A DNA stretch of 64,000 nt from AP-15 sp963703745 (lineage in GTDB: Bacteria > Pseudomonadota > Alphaproteobacteria > ATCC43930 > CGMCC-115725), in assembly GCA_963703745.1 (NCBI GenBank), contig CAVPFL010000002.1, forward strand, positions 1,054,001 through 1,118,000, in the 5' to 3' direction. A program made the translations under genes and the position numbers. Positions within the stretch are counted from its first letter, which is position 1. Each line of letters starts with the position of its first letter. Shown here in pieces: positions 24,883-31,842 of the stretch. The notes beneath the pieces are model-generated. The model did no database searches, was not told the origin of the DNA, and saw only the letters and a program-made list of their open reading frames with translations.

Positions 24883-24927
24883 TTAGACGGGCCACCACCA
24901 AGCTGCTGATTGAGCGAAGTGAGCCAT
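24883..24927 (-). CDS. trpL: trp operon leader peptide TrpL
   Basis: The minus strand upstream of trpE(G) encodes the 14-residue peptide MAHFAQSAAWWWPV with three consecutive TGG codons, then TAA. Length, tandem Trp codons, position and the overlapping attenuator match trpL leaders known upstream of fused trpE(G) in rhizobia and Azospirillum. Ribosomes starved for charged tRNA-Trp would stall at the TGG run and set the choice of downstream hairpin. In Sinorhizobium the released leader RNA and peptide also act in trans; whether that holds here is unknown. Confidence 0.85.
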   Translation of the reverse strand: MAHFAQSAAWWWPV

Positions 24928-25008
24928 GGGCCCTGGATTAGCAGATCACTGCCTGGAGCGCAATCGTCATCCGGGCAGGGATCGATCGGGCTCATGAGGA
25001 GAATAGAC

Positions 25009-26433
25009 ATGAGCAAGGCGGGTTTTCATCGAGGACTGGACAGGAAATGGGGAGTGCTCCTCCTCAGATTGTCTATTGCCTCATTCGGTCTCGATGTCGC
25101 GAGTGCCACGGCGGCCGCAATGTCCCCGCATGACCCGATTGGAGTGCCATCGGAAGAGTTTTGTGCGGCGAAGGGGCAAGGGCGGAACCTCCGCGCTGAC
25201 CCCTCCAACTACCAGGAACTGGTTCGGGCGCTGCGGGCCGGCGATACTTTGGTGCTCACAGCCGGTCGGTATCCTCGACTGACCATTGCCAACCTCAACG
25301 GCGCGCCCGCTCGTTGCATTACCGTCACCGGCCCGCCGGCAGGCCCGCGTCCCGTAATCGCCGGCCAAGCCGGAAACAATACCGTAGAGATCGTCGATTC
25401 CAGTTATATCGTCGTCAGCAATCTCACGATCGACAGCCTCGGCATGGGCGGCGATGGGATCAAGGCTCCGCGCGCGGCACATGCTGCGACGCATCACATT
25501 GTCCTCGATAGAAACCTGATAATCGGCGCAGGCGGCTTCCAGCAGACCGACGGGATCTCGACCAAGACCCCGACCTGGAACTGGGTCATCCGACGCAATA
25601 CGATCGTCGGTGCCGGGACCGGGATTTACCTTGGCGACTCCGACGGCAGCAGCCCCTTCGTTGCCGGGATCATCGAAAACAATCTCGTCCTCAATCCCCT
25701 CGGATATTGCATGGAGATCAAACACCAACTGGGTCGCCCGGACCTCGCCGGGATGCCGCAGGGACCACAATCGACGATCATTCGCAACAACGTCTTCATC
25801 AAGGACAACAGCCCGTCGCCGGATGGCGACAGGCCGAACCTCTTGGTCGGAGGTTTCCCCGATACCGGCTCCGGCTCGCACGACCTCTACCAAATCTACA
25901 GCAATCTACTTATGCACAACCCGCGAGAGGCACTCTTTCAGGGCTCGGGCCGCATCAGCTTTCACGACAACATCCTCGTCGGGGGCCAATCCGCCGGTGC
26001 TGTCTTTCGCGACCACGATTTGCCGCTCAAGCTGGCGCACGTCTTCAACAATACGATCTATTCACCACAAATCGGCATCAACGTCGGTAGCGTGGCGCGT
26101 GAGGGCCAAGCAGTCGTCGGCAATCTCATTTTTGCCCAGACTCCGATATTCGGCCTCGACATCCCACACGCGGACAATCTCGTGGCCCGGCCCGCCGACG
26201 CTGGCAACTATGTCAGAGCGCCGGTATCTCAGCTCGGGGCACTGGATTTTTACCCGCTTTCCGGCAGAGTGACCGGGCCGTCGCTGGATCTCTCGCCGTT
26301 TGCCGGTGAGCTCGACTTTGATCGGGATTTTAACGGCCGCAGCAAAGACGGCCACTCTTTCCGCGGCGCTTACGCCGGGGATGGAAGCAATCCCGGATGG
26401 CGGCTGAGTGCGCAGATCAAGAGTAACCGGTAA
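25009..26433 (+). CDS. Exported right-handed parallel beta-helix repeat protein
   Basis: This 474-residue protein has an N-terminal signal peptide (WGVLLLRLSIASFGL, cleavage likely near ASATAAA) and a beta-helix body. Repeating rungs show the Asn/Ile/Val pattern typical of pectate-lyase-like folds, for example VVSNLTIDSL, HHIVLDRNLIIGAGG and WVIRRNTIVGAGTGIYLGDS. GAGGAG lies 7 bases before the chosen ATG; longer in-frame starts at 24910 and 24994 are less likely because they run into the trpL region. A polysaccharide-binding or lyase role is plausible, but no catalytic motif could be assigned. It is transcribed away from trpL. Confidence 0.8.
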   Translation: MSKAGFHRGLDRKWGVLLLRLSIASFGLDVASATAAAMSPHDPIGVPSEEFCAAKGQGRNLRADPSNYQELVRALRAGDTLVLTAGRYPRLTIANLNGAPARCITVTGPPAGPRPVIAGQAGNNTVEIVDSSYIVVSNLTIDSLGMGGDGIKAPRAAHAATHHIVLDRNLIIGAGGFQQTDGISTKTPTWNWVIRRNTIVGAGTGIYLGDSDGSSPFVAGIIENNLVLNPLGYCMEIKHQLGRPDLAGMPQGPQSTIIRNNVFIKDNSPSPDGDRPNLLVGGFPDTGSGSHDLYQIYSNLLMHNPREALFQGSGRISFHDNILVGGQSAGAVFRDHDLPLKLAHVFNNTIYSPQIGINVGSVAREGQAVVGNLIFAQTPIFGLDIPHADNLVARPADAGNYVRAPVSQLGALDFYPLSGRVTGPSLDLSPFAGELDFDRDFNGRSKDGHSFRGAYAGDGSNPGWRLSAQIKSNR

Positions 26434-26496
26434 TCCTCGCGCCGTTGGTCTCCAACCGCCGTGGAAATGCACCCATCCGGAACTTGCGAGCGGCCG

Positions 26497-27543
26497 TCAG
26501 CGCTTTACTTCGCCCTCCTCTCTCATGCGGTACCGCGCTACAGCGCTGACCGAGACGAGCACGAGCTCCTTCTCGCCGAGCAGTGGCAGCCAGGCCTTGA
26601 GGGCCGCGATCGTCGCATCATGCGGATGACCGATGGCAATCGCGCTACCGTGCTGCCGCGCAACCTGTTCGACCCTTACCAGCTGCTTGTCGATCGCCGC
26701 TCGTGTCTGGTCGTCGTCGAGAAACACGTCACGGGCGGCGTGCGGCACTCCGTAGGCAATGGCTAGACGAAGCCCGGCACTGGACGGCGAGGTCCGTGAA
26801 TCGAGAAACATCAGACCGCGGGCGTGCAGCTCTTCCATGACCGGCGCCATCCCGCGCTCATCCGCGGTGAATTTGCTGCCCATGTGGTTGTTGATCCCAA
26901 CAAAACCATCAAAGCGGTCGAGCCCCCAGCGCAACCGTTCCAGGATCTCGTCGCGCGACAGCGCGGTGAAGAGCCCGTGGGGGCCGGGATCGGCACGCCG
27001 GTCGACCGCCTCCATCGGCACGTGCAGCAGGAGTTCGTGACCGGCGTGTCGCGCTGCCTGTGTCTGCGCCGCGAGGTCCTTCGCATAGGTCATGAAGGAC
27101 AGGGTCAGCGGCCCGCTCAGCCGCATTGCTGCGGCGGTGCGCACCCGATCCAGGCCGAGATCGTCGAGTACGACCGCGACGAGCGGACGATTGCCGCTCG
27201 CCGGTGCCGGCACCGCGTAGCGCAGCCAGGCCGGCGTGCCCGTGGCGGGCGGCAGCATCGGCGGGGGCGGCCGCAATGTCGCTTCTTCGGTCGGTCTGGC
27301 CGACTTTTCGGGCGGCGCGATCGGCCGCGCTGGAGCAGCCGATGACGTATCCGGACGAGCGGCACTCGGTCCCGGCAATTGCTCGCCGTGACGCGATGGA
27401 AATGTCGCGAGGAGTAAGGCGCCGGCGCCGAACACCAGTAGCGCAACTAGAACGGCGCGGCGATGCGGGATGACGTATCGCCGGTACGCTCGCTGAAGAG
27501 CGCGCCACCGCGTCTTCGCCAATCGCTTCGCCCGAGACCGCAT
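26497..27543 (-). CDS. Divergent polysaccharide deacetylase family protein (YibQ-like)
   Basis: This 348-residue protein has a basic cytoplasmic start, one transmembrane helix near residues 28-45 (RAVLVALLVFGAGALLLATF), a Pro/Ala-rich linker to about residue 120, and a divergent polysaccharide deacetylase (NodB-fold) domain. Conserved blocks are VAVVLDDLGLDRVRTAAAM, LLLHVPMEA, GINNHMGSKFTADERGM, MFLDSRTSP and AIGHPHDATIAAL. The family is also called DUF610; its substrate is not established. The open frame runs on to 28074 through transposase debris, but the ATG at 27543 gives the natural start. It ends 63 bases from the beta-helix gene, convergently. Confidence 0.85.
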   Translation of the reverse strand: MRSRAKRLAKTRWRALQRAYRRYVIPHRRAVLVALLVFGAGALLLATFPSRHGEQLPGPSAARPDTSSAAPARPIAPPEKSARPTEEATLRPPPPMLPPATGTPAWLRYAVPAPASGNRPLVAVVLDDLGLDRVRTAAAMRLSGPLTLSFMTYAKDLAAQTQAARHAGHELLLHVPMEAVDRRADPGPHGLFTALSRDEILERLRWGLDRFDGFVGINNHMGSKFTADERGMAPVMEELHARGLMFLDSRTSPSSAGLRLAIAYGVPHAARDVFLDDDQTRAAIDKQLVRVEQVARQHGSAIAIGHPHDATIAALKAWLPLLGEKELVLVSVSAVARYRMREEGEVKR

Positions 27544-27595
27544 CACTCGGTGGCCGCGCGGCGCCCTAAGATGACTCTTTTGAAATTTGAGTGGG

Positions 27596-28093
27596 TTATG
27601 CCGCATGAGGGTTGAGCGGGGAGAAGTCGAGTTTGCAGGCGATGAGGAAGGAAACGGTCCACATCGTCGGGAAACGTGTATAGCCTTCGGGCCTTGCGCT
27701 TGGCGGCCTGGAAGAGCCCGTTGACGGCCTCGGCGAAGCCGTTGGTCTGGCGGGTCTGGGTCCAAGCGACGATGCAGTCGAAATGCTTGCGGATCATCCT
27801 GGCGACCTCCTTCATCGGCTCGATCCCCGCCTTCGCGAGGGCGGGCTCTTGGAACGCCAGCAGATCGGGTGCACGAGATGCCGGGACTCGTTGACCAGCT
27901 TTGCGACGGCGGCAAAAGCCATCTGCTGAGCCATGGCCAATTCGTAGACCCGTAGCCGCGCCTCCAGCCGCCAAGCCGCCCGTCCCCCTCAGCCGGAGCA
28001 GACAAAACCGTCCGGCCCGCGAAGCCCAGCCAAATGCTCGATGCGCCGCGCTTCCGTCCCGAACCGGGCCGCAAAATCCAGAAGTCCAGCCAT
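27596..28093 (-). pseudogene. Chimeric transposase remnant (IS1595-like start joined to ISL3-like end)
   Basis: Reading from 28093, the first ~50 codons resemble the zinc-ribbon start of IS1595-type transposases (MAGLLDFAARFGTEARRIEH, then GPDGFVCSG). A TGA stands where the next ribbon cysteine is expected. After RLRVYE the frame continues in ISL3-transposase style (LAMAQQMAFAAVAKLVNES). It then shifts to a second frame (KEVARMIRKHFDCIVAWTQT, TNGFAEAVNGLFQAAKRKAR) and back (LIACKLDFSPLNPHAA, stop at 27596). At least two frameshifts and one nonsense codon show it is dead. No terminal inverted repeats were identified. Confidence 0.72.
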
Positions 28094-28315
28094 CCGCTCC
28101 CCTTGACCGACTAGCCCATGCTACCCCAAGGCGAGGCGGGATTCCAGAACATTTAGTGAACCTGTGCTGGCTGGACAGAGATAATAACGGATTTGGGAAG
28201 TACGTGGATTACGCAATCAAATGCTGTATCGGAAGCAAAGTACAACTGAAATAAACGAGCGAGAACTTCCGGTCGCCAAAGTCGACATTGCAAGATTTGT
28301 TGACCGTCATAAACA

Positions 28316-28472
28316 GGAGGCCGAGGCCGCACTCGGCTTGCCGCTCGGCGTGCACTCCTATGCGCTGCTGCCGATCGGCTATCCGGTCGGATGGTTTGGG
28401 CGGGCCCGCCGCGCCCGCTCGCCGATGTCGCCTTTGAGAACCGGTGGGGGTCAGCCTTGCCCGGATCTCTAG
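28316..28472 (+). pseudogene. Nitroreductase family C-terminal fragment
   Basis: The plus strand encodes EAEAALGLPLGVHSYALLPI and GYPVGWFGRA, a typical nitroreductase C-terminal region. The next family block appears in another frame (PLADVAFENRWG, from about 28410), and the frame then returns to QPCPDL and a TAG at 28472. The second shift coincides with a run of five G at 28443-28447, one longer than the coding sequence needs. Nothing of the FMN-binding N-terminus is visible upstream, so this is a 3' fragment with two indels. The rest of 28094-28713 holds no gene that I can recognise. Confidence 0.6.
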
Positions 28473-28713
28473 GGTCGCACAGCGGCAGCCTCGCGGGTCC
28501 TCAGTGCGCCCCTGTTATCCCCCTGATAGACCGATTCCACCCCCTGCAAAGACGAAGCCTGACCCCTGCTCCGCGAATCAGGATACGACCCTAAGCACTT
28601 GATCTAAAGGGCGTTGTTGAAGACCTCTTGGGCAGATTCCAGCGTCGATACGATAATTCGCCCTGTTTTCGCGGCATTTACAGGGGCCGAAGACCATGCG
28701 CGGCAATACCGTG

Positions 28714-29166
28714 TCATTGACATACCGGCGGCCGCCGCGCACCAGGCGAGGATCCGGAGCGGCCGGCGAGAGGCGCAATCGCAGCGCAAGCTTCAGGTTT
28801 TTCCATCGCCCGCAGAATTTGCGGTGCAGTGCCGCCGCCGTGGGTGCGGCTGGTCTCGGCCATGCGAGCAAGAAGGGCGTCCACCGCCCGGCGGTTGGCG
28901 TCGAGAAAAGCCCGGCCCTCCGCGGTAATCTCGTGCAGCTTCTTCGCACCATCGCCGGTGCTGACCGTCACGTAGCCGAGCTCCTCAAGGTGGGTCAGCG
29001 TTGGATAGATGACGCCCGGACTGGGGCTGTAGGCACCGGCGACCTGCTCCTCTATCTCCTTGATGATCTCGTGCCCGGGCTTCCCGACGATCTGGCGCAG
29101 GATGACATCATGGACGCGCGCGAAATTGGCGCGCGGAAGTTCGGGAACGCCTAATTCAGCGGGCAT
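28714..29166 (-). pseudogene. PadR family transcriptional regulator, frameshifted
   Basis: The winged-helix core is clear: IIKEIEEQVAGAYSPSPGVI and YPTLTHLEELGYVTVS, then KLHEITAEGRAFLDANR. PadR proteins repress stress or transporter genes. The start is likely the ATG at 29166. The helix before the core is short by about two residues (KPGHEIIKEIEE, where KPRHGYEIIK is usual). At 28798-28802 a run of five T (five A in the coding strand) is one base too long: removing one restores MENLKLALRLRLS, the normal PadR continuation. As it stands the product ends in unrelated residues. It lies just downstream of tRNA-His. Confidence 0.68.
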
Positions 29167-29184
29167 TTCCGGCGCCGCGGCTTC

Positions 29185-29261
29185 TGGGGCGAGTGACCGG
29201 ATTCGAACCGGCGACATCCAGATCCACAATCTGGCGCTCTAACCAGCTGAGCTACACCCGC
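29185..29261 (-). tRNA. tRNA-His (anticodon GTG), CCA encoded
   Basis: A complete cloverleaf is seen on the minus strand: acceptor GCGGGTG pairing with CACTCGC (one G-T pair), D arm GTAGCTCAGCTGGTTAGAGC, anticodon arm CCAGATTGTGGATCTGG with GTG, and TTCGAATC in the T arm. A C discriminator and encoded CCA follow. The base before the acceptor is G, the usual G-1 of histidine tRNA. Degraded genes lie off its 3' end, a common pattern at tRNA integration sites. Confidence 0.95.
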
Positions 29262-29370
29262 CGCCGGCGCTGGAGGTAACGACTTGCGGGCGGGGCGTCA
29301 AGGCTGGGCTTCGCGGGTTTCGGAGGCTATGCCCAGCGTGCGCAGCGAGATGGGGGCTCGCTCGACATAA

Positions 29371-29562
29371 CAAGGCCGCCCGGACGCGATCCGCAAAGCG
29401 CTCGCGAAGCGGCTGGAGCGCGAGCGCTTACGCCGCGGTCAATCGAACCGACTTGCCGACCGCCTGATGGAGATTGGCAAACATTGTGCTGCGCTGCCGG
29501 ACATCGACGCGCGCCGCGCTGACGAGATCCTCGGCTATGACGAAACCGGTATGTGGCGCTGA
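29371..29562 (+). pseudogene. VapB-type antitoxin missing its N-terminus
   Basis: The 63-codon frame just before vapC encodes DAIRKALAKRLERERLRRGQ, then MEIGKHCAALPDIDARRADE and ILGYDETGMWR, matching the C-terminal two thirds of VapB antitoxins of the Rv0623-like type. A TAA at 29368-29370 closes the frame upstream. The only ATG in frame is at 29467, leaving 31 residues. The usual N-terminal DNA-binding strand is not found in any frame upstream. The toxin-neutralising C-terminal tail could still be translated from 29467. The TGA is directly followed by the vapC ATG. Confidence 0.6.
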
Positions 29563-29964
29563 ATGGTCATCGATACCTCGGTGCTTGTCGCGATCCTGCT
29601 GGGAGACCCCGATGCGGAGCGTTTCGCGCGGGCCGTCGGTGACGCACCGATCCGGTTGCTTTCGGCGATGAACTGGGTCGAGCTTTCCTGCCTCATCGAG
29701 GGCCGCAAGGGTGAGACCGGCCGGGCGGATGTGGAAGTTTTGCTGCGCGACGGCGGCTTCGACATCGTCAGTGTTACACCGCAGCAAGCCGAGATCGCAG
29801 TCGACGCGTTTCGCCGCTTCGGCCGGGGCCGCCATCGGGCGCGGCTGAACATCGGCGATTGCTTCGCCTATGCCCTCGCCACAGCGACCGGCCACACCTT
29901 GATTTTCAAGGGCGATGACTTCATCCACACCGACATCTGCCCGGCGCTGCCTGCGCCGACGTGA
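29563..29964 (+). CDS. vapC: PIN-domain ribonuclease toxin VapC
   Basis: This 133-residue PIN-domain protein has all the acidic positions of the active site: Asp4 in VIDTSVLVAILLGD, the glutamate in NWVELSCLIEGR near residue 43, and the aspartates in LNIGDCFAYALA near 100 and in FKGDDF near 120. VapC toxins cleave RNA, often initiator tRNA, and are held inactive by VapB. Here the toxin frame is intact, while the adjoining antitoxin lacks its N-terminus. Its TGA overlaps a GTG that could start the next gene. Confidence 0.85.
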   Translation: MVIDTSVLVAILLGDPDAERFARAVGDAPIRLLSAMNWVELSCLIEGRKGETGRADVEVLLRDGGFDIVSVTPQQAEIAVDAFRRFGRGRHRARLNIGDCFAYALATATGHTLIFKGDDFIHTDICPALPAPT

Positions 29965-30035
29965 CGGCACCCTCGCATCGTGAGCGCGATGCCGTGGGGC
30001 CTTCCCGCTGTCGGCGGCCTTCCTACATCTCGCCG

Positions 30036-31547
30036 ATGACGATTTCCCCGGAGGGTTGGCGCCGCCACGCCCTGCTGACGCCGCAGCAGATGGGCGAGGC
30101 CGATCGGCTGACGATCGCCAGTGGGGTTGCCGGCATCGTGCTAATGGAAAAGGCGGGTCGCGGGGTTGCCGATACCATCTCGCGGCGCTGGCCGCGGCAG
30201 CCGCTCGTCGTCCTGTGCGGTCCGGGCAACAACGGAGGCGACGGTTTTGTCGTGGCTCGGGTGCTGGCTGAGCGCGGCTGGCCGGTGCGGGTGGCACTGC
30301 TGGGCGACGTCGCGGGCTTGCGCGGCGATGCGGCCGAGGCCGCCGCCCGCTGGCATGGCGCGGTCGAGCCGCTGGCGCCGGCGGCACTCGACGGCGCCCG
30401 CCTCGCCGTCGATGGCATCTTCGGCGCCGGGCTGACCCGCCCGGTCGAGGGTGTCGCCCAGGCAGTCATCGAGGCGCTCGCCCTGCGCCGGCTGCCGGTC
30501 GTCGCGATCGATGTCCCGAGTGGGGTCGACGGGGCGAGCGGACAAATCCGCGGGATCGCACCGCGGGCGGCGGCGACGGTCACCTTTTTCCGCAAGAAGC
30601 CGGGCCATCTGCTGCTGCCGGGACGTGTCCATTGCGGCGAGATCATCCTCGTGCAGATCGGCATCTCAGAGGCAGTGCTCGATCGCAACGAGCCGGACAC
30701 GGCCGCCAACGACCCCCAGTGGTGGCTTGCCGGATTTCCCCGGCCGAGTTTCGAAAGCCACAAATACACTCGCGGGCATGCGCTCGTCTGCGGCGGCGGA
30801 ATGATGACGGGTGCCGCGCGGCTGGCAGCGAGAAGTGCTGCGCTGACAGGTGCCGGGCTCGTCACCGTTGCGGCGCCCGAGGCCGCGTTCCCGATCTATG
30901 CAGCGGCATTGACCGGTGTCATCGTCCACCCGGTCGCCGGTCTCGACGAATTTCGGGCACTTCTCGCGGACCAGCGGCGCAACGCCGTGCTGATCGGACC
31001 AGGCGCCGGGGTGGGTGCACAGACCCGCGACGAGACGCTGGCGAGCCTTGCAGCGGGGAAGCGCGCCGTGCTCGACGCCGATGCGCTGACCTCGTTTGCC
31101 GATGACCCCGGGACCTTGTTCTCGGCGATCCGTTCGCCCTGCGTGATGACGCCGCACGAGGGCGAGTTCGCGCGCCTGTTCGACGCGATCGGCAGCAAGC
31201 CCGAGCGCGCGCGGCGCGCGGCGCGGCAAAGCGGCGCGGTGATTCTGCTGAAAGGCGCCGATACGGTCATCGCCGCTCCCGACGGCCGCGTCGCGATCAA
31301 TGCGAATGCGCCGCCCGAGCTGGCGACCGCCGGCAGCGGTGATGTCCTGGCCGGAATCGTGCTCGGGCTGCTCGCGCAAGGCATGGAGCCGTTCGCGGCG
31401 GCGGCGGCAGCGGTCTGGATGCATGGCGACGCCGCCCGCCGGATCGGCGCTGGCCTCGTCTCGGAGGACCTCGTCGAGACGCTCGCACCGGTGCTGCGGG
31501 ACCTGGCCCGCCGGCAGATGACCCCGGATTCCCTGGTGGTTCGCTGA
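30036..31547 (+). CDS. nnr: Bifunctional NAD(P)H-hydrate epimerase / ADP-dependent dehydratase
   Basis: This is a two-domain repair enzyme for damaged NADH and NADPH. The N-terminal YjeF_N epimerase spans about residues 1-215 (VLCGPGNNGGDGFVVARVL, then AIDVPSGVDGASG). The C-terminal ribokinase-like dehydratase spans about 220-490 (KYTRGHALVCGGGMMTGAAR, VMTPHEGEFARLF, and NAPPELATAGSGDVLAGIV). The ATG at 30036 gives a standard 503-residue protein. A GTG at 29961 in the same frame overlaps the vapC stop by four bases and would add 25 residues without homology. Neither start has a clear ribosome binding site. Confidence 0.92.
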   Translation: MTISPEGWRRHALLTPQQMGEADRLTIASGVAGIVLMEKAGRGVADTISRRWPRQPLVVLCGPGNNGGDGFVVARVLAERGWPVRVALLGDVAGLRGDAAEAAARWHGAVEPLAPAALDGARLAVDGIFGAGLTRPVEGVAQAVIEALALRRLPVVAIDVPSGVDGASGQIRGIAPRAAATVTFFRKKPGHLLLPGRVHCGEIILVQIGISEAVLDRNEPDTAANDPQWWLAGFPRPSFESHKYTRGHALVCGGGMMTGAARLAARSAALTGAGLVTVAAPEAAFPIYAAALTGVIVHPVAGLDEFRALLADQRRNAVLIGPGAGVGAQTRDETLASLAAGKRAVLDADALTSFADDPGTLFSAIRSPCVMTPHEGEFARLFDAIGSKPERARRAARQSGAVILLKGADTVIAAPDGRVAINANAPPELATAGSGDVLAGIVLGLLAQGMEPFAAAAAAVWMHGDAARRIGAGLVSEDLVETLAPVLRDLARRQMTPDSLVVR

Positions 31548-31842
31548 TCGGGCGCAAATGGCCGAATCCGCTCCCTGTTCGGGCCTCGAAGCTTCCCTGA
31601 TCGGCGCGCGAACTTCGCTGTTCGCTAAACTAAAGAATTTGCGGCGCAAGTTGTTGGTTTGGCGAGATGTTGGTTGCGCAGATCGGCAGCCTGTCAAGGC
31701 CGTTTGCGGGTTTCTCTGTATTGCATGGTCGACGGGAATTTGCGGCACCCAGTTTCAAGACGGTCGCTAACCTCGTTTGGGGATTGACGGCGCTCATGTT
31801 CTCGCGTCTCGTCTGACGTACTCCGGGGCCACCAGAGCCGAT

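Noticed and set aside
26497..28074. A 525-residue minus-strand frame reaching well beyond the polysaccharide deacetylase
   Set aside because: The first ~177 codons run through transposase debris in the wrong frame and resemble no protein; the membrane helix and natural start follow the ATG at 27543.
31558..31770. A 70-codon ORF between nnr and malonyl-CoA decarboxylase
   Set aside because: No ribosome binding site, no homology recognised, and amino acid pattern not gene-like.
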